A stretch of 7,443 nucleotides of DNA from positions 5,871 to 13,313 of the forward strand of contig DKNY01000043.1 in assembly GCA_002470275.1 (NCBI GenBank), written 5' to 3'. The translations under genes and the position numbers were made by a program. Below the pieces are notes generated by a model that saw only the letters and a program-made list of their open reading frames with translations, was not told where the DNA came from and made no database searches. Origin of the DNA: Gammaproteobacteria bacterium UBA7376 (lineage in GTDB: Bacteria; Pseudomonadota; Gammaproteobacteria; Pseudomonadales; Azotimanducaceae). Each line of letters starts with the position of its first letter. The first letter of the stretch is position 1. Shown piece by piece: positions 1 to 6,288 of this stretch.

Positions 1-10
1 TATCCGGGGG

Positions 11-991
11 CTATAGATGAACTACGCCACGGCCCACCATATTGCCGACAAGAATACGATCCATCGCGCCGGAAAGGGTTTCCAGTGTCAGAGGCTCCTC
101 CAAGTCAGCCAGGTGCAGATGCCAATCGTTAGCCAACAGGTGCCAGATATGGGCTTTTTGCGCCAGGGGCAGCTGGACGGAGTCCACGCCCAATAGGTTT
201 ACATGACGCAAAATAAAGGGAAATACCGAGGCCTCGAAGCTCGGAGAGGCTACCATGCCGCAGGCGGCTAGGCTGCAGCCATAGCGTAGGCCCTTCACCG
301 CGCTGACAAGCATAGCGCCACCTACGGTATCCACCACGCCACCCCATCGTTCGGCCAGCAGCACTCGCTCTGACCCCTCGGCCAGCGCCTCGCGGGATAG
401 GATGTCCGACGCCCCTAGGCTGCGCAGAAAGGCATGCTGGTCGTCTTTCCCGGTCACGGCGGTTACCTCATAGCCGAGCTTAGCAAGGAGCTTGACCGCC
501 ACGGACCCCACGCCGCCGGTCGCCCCGGTCACTAGGACCGGTCCCGAAGCCGGCGTCATCCCCGCCTGCTCCAGCTTGAGCACACAGGCTGCAGCGGTGA
601 ATCCCGCCGTCCCTAGGATCATACTCTCGTGCAGGGACAGTCCCTTGGGCAGCTTGACGGCCCAGGCCGCAGGGATGCGAATCCGCTCAGCAAAGCCGCC
701 CCAGGTATTCATGCCCAGGTCAAAACCAATGGCGATGATCTCATCGCCTTCCGCAAACTCATCCGTCGCCGAATCGAGTACTACGCCTGCGGCATCGATG
801 CCAGGCGTATGCGGGAAGCGTCGGGTAACGCCCGGGTTGCCCGTAGCCGACAGACCATCCTTGTAATTGAGGGAGGAATATTGCACCTGGATGAGCAGAT
901 CTCCCTCAGGCAGTTGGGCATCCTCTCGCGCCACAATGGCTCGGCGATATCCTGTCTCGGTTTTATCGACCTGGAAGGCTTTGAATGTCAT
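11..991 (-). CDS. acuI: Acrylyl-CoA reductase (NADPH) of the AcuI/YhdH family
   Basis: A 326-residue medium-chain dehydrogenase/reductase, close to the roughly 324 residues of E. coli YhdH. Visible motifs are the N-terminal catalytic-domain signature SSLNYKD (39-45), PGID (63-66), the GTAGFTAA segment (127-134) and the NADPH-binding glycine motif GATGGVGS (156-163) opening the Rossmann fold. The late motif LLGVDSV also fits YhdH. No zinc-binding cysteine cluster is seen, as expected for this zinc-independent quinone-oxidoreductase-like branch. Family members reduce acryloyl-CoA to propionyl-CoA with NADPH in the cytosol, in DMSP/acrylate metabolism or as detoxification of a reactive electrophile. 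The ATG start at 991 is supported by GGGGAG (1007-1002) lying inside the 3' end of sohB, 10 nt upstream. Only 4 nt separate it from the sohB stop, so the two are probably one transcript. Family assignment is firm; physiological substrate is inferred. Confidence 0.92.
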   Translation of the reverse strand: MTFKAFQVDKTETGYRRAIVAREDAQLPEGDLLIQVQYSSLNYKDGLSATGNPGVTRRFPHTPGIDAAGVVLDSATDEFAEGDEIIAIGFDLGMNTWGGFAERIRIPAAWAVKLPKGLSLHESMILGTAGFTAAACVLKLEQAGMTPASGPVLVTGATGGVGSVAVKLLAKLGYEVTAVTGKDDQHAFLRSLGASDILSREALAEGSERVLLAERWGGVVDTVGGAMLVSAVKGLRYGCSLAACGMVASPSFEASVFPFILRHVNLLGVDSVQLPLAQKAHIWHLLANDWHLHLADLEEPLTLETLSGAMDRILVGNMVGRGVVHL

Positions 992-995
992 GGCC

Positions 996-2096
996 CTACT
1001 TCTCCCCTAAATCTAACAACCGATTCATCCGGCTCAAGACCCCGCTCACCTTATCCAGAACTCGCTCAATGGGTTTTTTGTCTTCGACCCAGCGTACGTC
1101 GTAAACATCCTGCACATCGCAGCACCGGGCCAGATAGTCGTCACTGGTTACCAATTCGTCCACCAGGTTGAGCTCAATGGCCCGGGTGCCGTACCAGGCC
1201 TCGCCGGTGGCCACCGTGTCGAGATCTAAACCCGGTCGATTATCCACTACGAAGCGTTTGAACAGGTCGTGTACGTCCTCCAGCTCTTCACGAAATTTTT
1301 GGCGCCCTTCTTCGGTATTTTCGCCCAGCAGGGTGAGGGTACGCTTGTATTTACCTGCGGTGAGCACCTCGACGTCCACATCGTTTTTCTTCAGCAGGCG
1401 GTGAACGTTGGGAATTTGCGCCACTACGCCAATGCTGCCAAGGATCGCAAACGGGGCGGCGCAGATTTTGTTGGCCACGGCGGCCATTAGATACCCGCCG
1501 CTAGCGGCAACCTTGTCGACGATTACGGTCAGCGGGATGCCTTGGTCACGAATGCGCATCAGCTGAGACGCGGCAAGGCCGTAGCCATGCACAACCCCAC
1601 CGGGGCTTTCCACGCAGACAATGACCTCATCGGCGGTGTCGGCCAGGGTTAATACCGCGCTGATCTCTTTGCGCAGGAAGTCAACGGCGCTGGCGTCAGT
1701 ATCCCCATCGAAGGACAGCACGAAGGCCCTTGGCCGCGCGCCTAGGTCGTCATCCCCCTCTGGATGCGCGGCGCCCTCGGCTGCGCTTTTTTCCGCAACG
1801 GGTTTCTGCGTGTCCTTGTCAGCCAGTTTTACGCGTTTTTTATCTCGCTTCAGCTCGTCCTTTTGACGCTGCTTAGCCGCCTTCGGGGTCAGGACATGAC
1901 CCTCCAGGGCAAAGCGTAACTCTCGCAGACGGTCGTTCACTTTCTGTACCCGCAGATGGCCGCGAGAGCTGCCCTGCTGCCGCATACTCAGACTGGCGAT
2001 AAAACCAACAACGATCATGACCGCAATCACCAACGTGACTACCTGGGCAAGAAACAAGAAGTATTCGTAGAGTAAGGGCATACCGTCTATCGCCAT
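996..2096 (-). CDS. sohB: SohB inner-membrane serine protease (peptidase family S49)
   Basis: A 366-residue protein matching E. coli SohB (about 349 residues) along its length. It starts with a membrane anchor (about residues 12-36). A Lys/Glu/Asp-rich linker (about 70-120) follows, then the ClpP-fold S49 domain. The motifs VESPGGVVHGYG (162-173), VDKVAASGGY (193-202, nucleophile Ser199) and TAGKYKRTLT (246-255) are visible. Lys251 lies 52 residues after the serine, the spacing of the SppA Ser/Lys dyad, so it is the likely general base. SohB is a putative periplasmic or membrane-associated protease whose overexpression suppresses degP (htrA) mutants in E. coli. Start choice is uncertain. A second in-frame ATG at 2081 gives MPLLYEYFLFLAQ, which aligns exactly with the E. 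coli start MELLSEYGLFLAK, so the true protein may be 361 residues. Neither start has a strong Shine-Dalgarno. It is followed by acuI on the same strand. Confidence 0.95.
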   Translation of the reverse strand: MAIDGMPLLYEYFLFLAQVVTLVIAVMIVVGFIASLSMRQQGSSRGHLRVQKVNDRLRELRFALEGHVLTPKAAKQRQKDELKRDKKRVKLADKDTQKPVAEKSAAEGAAHPEGDDDLGARPRAFVLSFDGDTDASAVDFLRKEISAVLTLADTADEVIVCVESPGGVVHGYGLAASQLMRIRDQGIPLTVIVDKVAASGGYLMAAVANKICAAPFAILGSIGVVAQIPNVHRLLKKNDVDVEVLTAGKYKRTLTLLGENTEEGRQKFREELEDVHDLFKRFVVDNRPGLDLDTVATGEAWYGTRAIELNLVDELVTSDDYLARCCDVQDVYDVRWVEDKKPIERVLDKVSGVLSRMNRLLDLGEK

Positions 2097-2098
2097 TT

Positions 2099-2115
2099 GA
2101 GTACGTGCTGTACTC
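2099..2115. repeat. Perfect 6-bp inverted repeat beside the sohB start
   Basis: GAGTAC (2099-2104) and GTACTC (2110-2115) are exact inverse complements around a 5-nt spacer. They lie 2 nt upstream of the outer sohB ATG, in the 126-bp divergent region between sohB and the SCP2-fold gene. The repeat could be an operator half-site pair or a short hairpin in the sohB mRNA leader. I recognise no named regulator site. The rest of the divergent gap (2116-2222) shows no convincing -35/-10 pair on either strand. Confidence 0.35.
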
Positions 2116-2222
2116 TATCGACAGGAGAGGGCCAGCGTCCAGCCTCTATCCGCCGCCAGGACCCGACACCCATTGCGGCTTCAAGGGCCCCTGCTGGCGA
2201 GTTAAAAAGGAACGGAATCATT

Positions 2223-2576
2223 GTGCAAGATCGGGAAACAGAGCACGGCCTTGAAGCCTTTCTGAGCCATCACTTCAAGCAGGAACTGGCTCAAAGCTTG
2301 AACGCCTGTCTAGCGCTCCAGTGGCCCGACGGCAAACTGCTGTTGGAAATTCGCCACGGCGCCCTATCCTTCCCGGTCTATGGCGTGCCGGATCTTACGA
2401 TCTACTTTGATCAACAGCATAGAGTGGGTCCAATTCTCACGGGCCAGACGAATATCATGCAGGCCTTCATGCGAGGGCATATCCGGGCCAGTGGTCACCT
2501 GATCTGGGTGTTTCAGACCCTGGCAGCCTTTCAGGATAGTGGCGAGGGCGCTAGGGAGCAGACTGCCCTCGAATAA
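2223..2576 (+). CDS. SCP2 sterol-binding-fold domain protein
   Basis: A 117-residue single-domain protein with the SCP2 pattern: an amphipathic N-terminal helix region, a strand around PDGKLLLEIRHGALSF (35-50), then PDLTIYFD (56-63), a conserved stretch ILTGQTNIMQAFMRG (71-85), and IRASGHLIWVFQTLAAF (87-103). The SG...L...L pattern at the end is the usual SCP2 lipid-pocket signature. Members bind lipids or other hydrophobic ligands; the ligand here is unknown. No signal peptide is seen, so it is cytosolic. I chose the GTG at 2223 because AAGGA (2207-2211) lies 11 nt upstream. The frame stays open back to a TTG at 2097, but that start abuts the sohB start codon, has no ribosome site, and its 42 extra residues are low-complexity Arg/Pro/Ser-rich and outside the domain. 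The 3' end overlaps nudC tail to tail by 26 bp. Confidence 0.85.
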   Translation: MQDRETEHGLEAFLSHHFKQELAQSLNACLALQWPDGKLLLEIRHGALSFPVYGVPDLTIYFDQQHRVGPILTGQTNIMQAFMRGHIRASGHLIWVFQTLAAFQDSGEGAREQTALE

Positions 2577-3387
2577 ATTCCTCGATCAACCACCCAGAGA
2601 TAGCGGTCTTGGGTGGAATCTGCGGCAGGTCATGCTGAGTGAACCACTGGGCATCTGCGATTTCCCCTTCCTGGCAGACAATATCGCCCCCCACATACTC
2701 AGCGTGGAAGCCCAGCATCAGCGAATTGGGGAAGGGCCAGCTCTGGGAGCCAAAGTATTTTAGATTGGCCACCCTCAGACCCACCTCTTCCATCACCTCG
2801 CGATGGACCGTTTGCTCTATGGATTCCCCAGCCTCAACAAACCCGGCCAGAGTGCTGTACATCTTGGTGGGCCAGGCAACATTGCGTGCCAGCAGCATCT
2901 CCTCTCCCCGGGTGACCAGGACGATAATGCTCGGGGACAATCGAGGGTAGTTCACCAGGCCGCAGCTCTCACAGCGCATGGCCCGATCAGCGCTGTGCAG
3001 CGCCATCTGGTTACCACAGCGCCCGCAAAACTGATGGGATTCATACCAATCTACGATCTGCTTGGCACGGCCCGCCAAATAAAAGAGGGCCTGGTCTGTC
3101 CTACCCAACAGCGCACGCAGCCCAAGCTGTAGATAACCCTCTGGCGGAGACCCGCTCACGGCCAGGGCGAATGCCGGACGACCCTCGAAGTGGCCGAGAA
3201 AATGCTTGCTTCGCACCTCAACATCTAACCACCGAAAGTCATCCGCGGTAATGGGCTTCAGCGCACCCTGCTCCTTCTGACAGATCAGCTCCTGCCGCAT
3301 GAAGGCGAAGTACCAGGCTTCTCCTCCATCGGCACCTTCCGGCATTACGTGGTCTGGGATAAAGGCATCCGGGGTATTGGGCCACAT
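2551..3387 (-). CDS. nudC: NudC, NAD+/NADH diphosphatase and NAD-cap RNA decapping hydrolase
   Basis: A 278-residue Nudix hydrolase with full NudC architecture. The N-terminal domain is followed by a zinc ribbon with C121, C124, C139 and C142 (two CxxC pairs). The catalytic domain carries the Nudix box at 182-204, which fits GX5EX7REUXEEXGU exactly: G182, E188, R196-E197, E200-E201, G203. The family-specific NADH motif follows at 214-222 as SQSWPFPNS; the usual form is SQPWPFPxS, so one Pro is replaced by Ser. The enzyme hydrolyses NADH/NAD+ to NMN(H) and AMP, and in E. coli it removes the 5' NAD cap from RNAs. The ATG at 3387 is preceded by TGGAG (3403-3399) with 11 nt spacing. It is divergent from nhaB and convergent with the SCP2-fold gene, so it is probably monocistronic. 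Confidence 0.95.
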   Translation of the reverse strand: MWPNTPDAFIPDHVMPEGADGGEAWYFAFMRQELICQKEQGALKPITADDFRWLDVEVRSKHFLGHFEGRPAFALAVSGSPPEGYLQLGLRALLGRTDQALFYLAGRAKQIVDWYESHQFCGRCGNQMALHSADRAMRCESCGLVNYPRLSPSIIVLVTRGEEMLLARNVAWPTKMYSTLAGFVEAGESIEQTVHREVMEEVGLRVANLKYFGSQSWPFPNSLMLGFHAEYVGGDIVCQEGEIADAQWFTQHDLPQIPPKTAISGWLIEEFIRGQSAP

Positions 3388-3475
3388 TGGGTTTCACGCT
3401 CCAAAAAAGGACCTAGCATAGCCATCTATCGGCGCATTACCACCGCTGAACGTCATCTCGGGGGCTTTAGCGCAT

Positions 3476-3582
3476 AAGTATTGGAGTTGTTGCCCAAAGG
3501 CATGAATTACAGCTATCGTACCCTATCGATGAGGCTGTGGGGCGCGCCGTGCCCGGCATCACTTACTTCAATACTTTTTTAT
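3476..3582 (+). promoter_or_regulatory. Candidate structured 5' leader of nhaB (12-bp basal helix with inner hairpins)
   Basis: AAGTATTGGAGT (3476-3487) can pair along its full length with ACTTCAATACTT (3565-3576): 12 base pairs including one G-U. The 77 nt enclosed can form a TGCC/GGCA hairpin with a CAAA loop (3491-3502). They can also form a longer hairpin pairing ACAGCT (3509-3514) with GGCTGT (3533-3538) and ATCG (3515-3518) with CGAT (3527-3530), with a 2-nt bulge. A GC-rich hairpin is possible at 3540-3554 (GGGC/GCCC). The closing strand of the basal helix runs into TTTTTT (3575-3580), resembling a weak intrinsic terminator. A long basal helix enclosing several hairpins upstream of a cation antiporter gene is riboswitch-like, but I match it to no known family and no ligand can be named. 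No clear promoter is visible in 3388-3475. Confidence 0.35.
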
Positions 3583-3607
3583 TTGTGCCCACCTGGGCCA
3601 ACAAGGG
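3583..3607 (+). promoter_or_regulatory. nhaB ribosome binding site next to a hairpin that can partly hide it
   Basis: AAGGG (3603-3607) is the Shine-Dalgarno, 6 nt before the nhaB ATG. Directly upstream, TTGT (3583-3586) pairs with ACAA (3601-3604) and GCCC (3587-3590) with GGGC (3595-3598), around loop ACCT with a 2-nt bulge (C3599, A3600). The base of this 8-bp hairpin uses A3603 and A3604, the first two bases of the ribosome site. Folding would therefore compete with ribosome binding. This is a pairing read from sequence only. Confidence 0.4.
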
Positions 3608-3613
3608 TTTCTT

Positions 3614-5116
3614 ATGAATGGGATGACGTTTGATTCGTTTGCACAAAATTTCCTCGGTCGAGCGCCAGTCTGGTACAAGCAAACAATCCTAGCTTTCTTG
3701 GTCATCAACCCAATCTTACTCATGCTGGTTGGGCCCTATATCACGGGCTGGGTGCTGGTCCTGGAATTCATTTTCACCCTGGCCATGGCGCTCCAGTGCT
3801 ACCCGCTTCAGCCCGGGGGACTGTTGGCCATAGAAGGCCTTATCCTGGGAATGACCAGCCCAAACACGGTCTATCATGAGGTCGAAGCTGCCTTCTCGGT
3901 GATTTTGTTATTGGTCTTCATGGTGGCCGGCATCTACTTTATGAAAGAGCTGCTGCTGTTCACGTTCACAAAGATCCTGCTCTCTATTCGTTCCAAAATG
4001 CTGATCTCCTTCTTGTTCTGCATCATCGCCGCGGTGCTTTCCGCCTTCCTGGATGCACTGACGGTTACCGCCGTGGTGATCAGCGTGGCCGTTGGCTTTT
4101 ATACGGTCTTTTACCGAGTGGCCTCGGGATCGGAGAGCGGGCCGGTGACCCATGACGACAACGACGCTGACATTTTGGAGTCCGAGCGCGCGGACCTAGA
4201 GCAGTTCCGCGCCTTCCTCCGCAACCTCCTCATGCATGCGGCGGTAGGCACAGCGCTGGGCGGTGTCTGTACCACGGTTGGGGAGCCACAGAACCTGCTG
4301 ATCGCAACCTATACCGAGTGGTCCTTTGTTGAATTCTTCCTGCGCATGGCCCCGGTCACCATGCCCGTGCTGGTCGTAGGCCTGACCACCTGCCTGCTGC
4401 TAGAGCAGTTTAAAATATCGGGTTATGGCGTCCAGCTACCGGAACGGGTACGCACTATCCTTGTGGAGTTTGATAACGCCGAGTCCGCCAAGCGCACGGA
4501 CCGAGAGAAGGCTCGCCTGGTCGTTCAGGCGGTATCTGCATTGATACTGGTGTTCGCCCTGGCGCTGCACGTGGCCGAGGTCGGACTGATCGGGCTATCC
4601 ATCATCGTTCTTCAAACGGCCTTTAACGGCATCGTCGACGAACATGAGCTGGGGCATGCCTTTGAGGAAGCCCTCCCCTTTACGGCACTCTTGGTAGTCT
4701 TCTTTGGCATCGTGGGCGTCATCCATGATCAGCATCTTTTCACGCCGGTGATCGCCTACGTGCTCACCCTGCCAGAAAACATTCAGCCGGGCATGTTCTA
4801 TATTGCAAACGGCCTGCTCTCGATGATCAGCGACAATGTCTTCGTGGCTACGGTCTATATCGGCGAGGTCAAACAAGCCTTCACCAACGGCATCATTAGC
4901 CGACAACAGTTTGATTTGCTTGCGGTAGCCATTAACACCGGTACCAATATTCCCAGCGTGGCCACACCCAATGGGCAGGCGGCCTTTCTGTTTCTGCTGA
5001 CGTCATCCGTGGCGCCGTTGATTGGCCTAAGCTATTCACGCATGGTGATCATGGCGCTGCCCTATACCTTCACCATGGGCATCACCGGCTGGGCTGCAGT
5101 TCAATACCTGCTGTAG
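3614..5116 (+). CDS. nhaB: NhaB sodium/proton antiporter
   Basis: A 500-residue, very hydrophobic integral membrane protein matching E. coli NhaB (about 513 residues) from end to end, with about a dozen membrane segments. Recognisable blocks include [19 protein letters not shown] (51-69), [16 protein letters not shown] (101-116), [20 protein letters not shown] (143-162), GEPQNL (223-228), SDNVF (406-410) and [15 protein letters not shown] (441-455). Asp147 in SAFLDALT has the same number as the conserved aspartate in E. coli NhaB and is expected to be important for transport. A hydrophilic acidic loop (about 171-198) separates two membrane blocks. The protein expels Na+ (and Li+) in exchange for protons across the inner membrane, for salt and pH homeostasis. 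The ATG at 3614 is backed by AAGGG at 6 nt; another ATG at 3623 is less well placed. Its stop is 24 bp from the dnaQ stop, tail to tail, with no convincing terminator between. Confidence 0.97.
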   Translation: MNGMTFDSFAQNFLGRAPVWYKQTILAFLVINPILLMLVGPYITGWVLVLEFIFTLAMALQCYPLQPGGLLAIEGLILGMTSPNTVYHEVEAAFSVILLLVFMVAGIYFMKELLLFTFTKILLSIRSKMLISFLFCIIAAVLSAFLDALTVTAVVISVAVGFYTVFYRVASGSESGPVTHDDNDADILESERADLEQFRAFLRNLLMHAAVGTALGGVCTTVGEPQNLLIATYTEWSFVEFFLRMAPVTMPVLVVGLTTCLLLEQFKISGYGVQLPERVRTILVEFDNAESAKRTDREKARLVVQAVSALILVFALALHVAEVGLIGLSIIVLQTAFNGIVDEHELGHAFEEALPFTALLVVFFGIVGVIHDQHLFTPVIAYVLTLPENIQPGMFYIANGLLSMISDNVFVATVYIGEVKQAFTNGIISRQQFDLLAVAINTGTNIPSVATPNGQAAFLFLLTSSVAPLIGLSYSRMVIMALPYTFTMGITGWAAVQYLL

Positions 5117-5140
5117 TCCTGAGGCCAGGGGCGAACGTCG

Positions 5141-5857
5141 CTAGCGGCGCCAAAGAGGGGGCGCGCCGCCAGCATCGGCGAGCAAGTCCAGCATGGCTTC
5201 ATGGGCCGCCTGTTCTGCCGGGCTAGCCCTGACCACCTGCAGCGTCAGGCTCTCCGAAGTAGACGACGTCTCCGGCCTTTCTCCACCCTCCTGCCTTGGC
5301 TTGGCCGATGGATCGGCGCCAAAGAGCTGGGTTTGGCCACCCGTCATCTGCAGATAGACCTCCGCCAGAATTTCCGCATCCAGCAAGGCACCGTGCAGTT
5401 CGCGCTGGGTGTTGTCGATGCTGTACCGCCGACACAGGGCGTCTAGATTATTTTTTTGCCCAGGATGCAAGCGTCTGGCGAGGACAAGAGAATCAACAAT
5501 CGTGCAGCCTTCCTCAATACGTCCAACGGCCTTGTTCTTAGCTAGGCGCTGGATTTCCGCATTCAAAAAGGCCACGTCGAAGGGTGCGTTGTGGATCACA
5601 AGTTCGGCACCCGCCACAAAGCGATAAAAGTCATCCCAGATGTCAGCAAAGCGCGGTTTATCCGCTAAAAAGCTGAGGCTGATCCCATGCACTGCCTGGG
5701 CCTCATCGTCGATCTCTCGCTCAGGGTTGATGTAGCGCTGGAACGTTTGCCCGGACAGCTTGCGGTCTACCACTTCCACGGCGCCCACTTCGATAATGCG
5801 GTGGCCACCCTGGACCTCAAGCCCCGTGGTCTCGGTGTCTAGGATCACCTGCCTCAT
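5141..5857 (-). CDS. dnaQ: DNA polymerase III epsilon subunit (3'-5' proofreading exonuclease)
   Basis: A 238-residue DEDDh exonuclease, near the 243 of E. coli DnaQ. ExoI is [10 protein letters not shown] with Asp7 and Glu9. ExoII is [13 protein letters not shown] with Asp94. ExoIII is [14 protein letters not shown] with His155 and Asp160, completing the catalytic set. After the domain comes [15 protein letters not shown] (175-179) sits where E. coli has its sliding-clamp binding motif and fits the Q-L-F clamp consensus better. A Ser/Glu-rich linker (about 180-206) leads to the C-terminal tail around AAHEAMLDL and LWRR, matching the E. coli region that contacts the polymerase alpha subunit. 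The ATG overlaps the rnhA stop as ATGA and no good Shine-Dalgarno precedes it, so translation probably depends on ribosomes finishing rnhA. It is the last gene of the yafS-rnhA-dnaQ operon. Confidence 0.96.
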   Translation of the reverse strand: MRQVILDTETTGLEVQGGHRIIEVGAVEVVDRKLSGQTFQRYINPEREIDDEAQAVHGISLSFLADKPRFADIWDDFYRFVAGAELVIHNAPFDVAFLNAEIQRLAKNKAVGRIEEGCTIVDSLVLARRLHPGQKNNLDALCRRYSIDNTQRELHGALLDAEILAEVYLQMTGGQTQLFGADPSAKPRQEGGERPETSSTSESLTLQVVRASPAEQAAHEAMLDLLADAGGAPPLWRR

Positions 5858-6288
5858 GGCTGTAGCAGCATGGCGTCGATGGCTAGGTTAGCGGCCTCAT
5901 CCACCATCTCGTTTTCTCGGTGGCCGCTATGGCCCTTGACCCACCGCCACTCTACAGAATGAGTTGCCACCGCCTGATCCAGGCGCTGCCAAAGAACCTG
6001 GTTCTTTACCGGCTGTTTGGCCGCCGTCTTCCAGCCATTTTTCTTCCAGCCAAAAATCCACTGGGTAATGCCCTGGCGCACATATTGAGAGTCGGTGGTT
6101 AGAGTCAGTTCCGTGGGTTGATCCAGGGCCTCCAGGGCCTCAATGGCGGCCATGAGTTCCATACGATTATTGGTGGTTTCACCTTCAGCGCCTGAGATCA
6201 TCCTCTCCTGACCATCTTTCCGCAGCAAGGCGGCCCAACCCCCAGGGCCAGGATTCCCTCGACATGCCCCATCGGTAAAAATCTCCAC
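5854..6288 (-). CDS. rnhA: Ribonuclease HI
   Basis: A 144-residue RNase HI with all active-site residues in place. [15 protein letters not shown] carries Asp6; [14 protein letters not shown] carries Glu44; TTDSQYV carries Asp66; the end of the domain carries Asp130 in NEMVDEA and His120 in WVKGHSGH. These equal E. coli Asp10, Glu48, Asp70, Asp134 and His124 with a constant offset of four, since the N-terminus is four residues shorter. The basic helix around [13 protein letters not shown] (77-89) is the substrate-handling region. It cleaves the RNA strand of RNA:DNA hybrids (primers, R-loops) in the cytosol. The start is GTG at 6288, sharing one base with the upstream stop as TAGTG. The strong GGGAGGAG (6300-6293), placed inside the 3' end of the upstream gene, decides this start. 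The stop overlaps dnaQ by 4 nt. Confidence 0.97.
   Translation of the reverse strand: MEIFTDGACRGNPGPGGWAALLRKDGQERMISGAEGETTNNRMELMAAIEALEALDQPTELTLTTDSQYVRQGITQWIFGWKKNGWKTAAKQPVKNQVLWQRLDQAVATHSVEWRWVKGHSGHRENEMVDEAANLAIDAMLLQP

Larger units (their letters stand above)
3471..3617 (+). other. Possible short or degraded reading frame ending in ATGA overlap with nhaB
   Basis: After a TAG at 3468-3470, one frame stays open for 48 codons and ends TTA TGA, the TGA (3615-3617) overlapping the nhaB ATG as ATGA. Its last part reads [17 protein letters not shown] followed by [15 protein letters not shown]. Third positions in the middle codons (GAT GAG GCT GTG GGG CGC GCC GTG CCC GGC ATC) are GC-rich, as in the neighbouring genes. 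There is no ATG in this frame; in-frame GTG codons at 3537 and 3549 lack good ribosome sites. It may be the 3' remnant of a gene once translationally coupled to nhaB, or chance. I do not recognise the peptide. It shares sequence with the proposed RNA structure, and both readings are weak. Confidence 0.2.

Noticed and set aside
629..1171. Long plus-strand open frame opposite acuI and the end of sohB
   Set aside because: It is antisense to two clearly conserved genes and its translation has no recognisable domain; other long antisense frames over sohB, nudC, nhaB, dnaQ and yafS were dismissed for the same reason.
2097..2222. N-terminal extension of the SCP2-fold protein from a TTG at 2097
   Set aside because: No ribosome binding site, start touches the sohB start codon, and the 42 extra residues look like translated non-coding DNA; the GTG at 2223 has AAGGA upstream.
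3541..3548. GGCGCGCC palindrome, also at 5160-5167
   Set aside because: An 8-bp GC palindrome occurring twice, once inside dnaQ, is expected by chance in GC-rich DNA; no shared flanking sequence.
5136..5149. Stem CGTCG/CGGCG with CTAG loop between nhaB and dnaQ, as a two-way terminator
   Set aside because: Only five pairs, one of them G-U, and no T run on either strand; it also overlaps the dnaQ stop codon.
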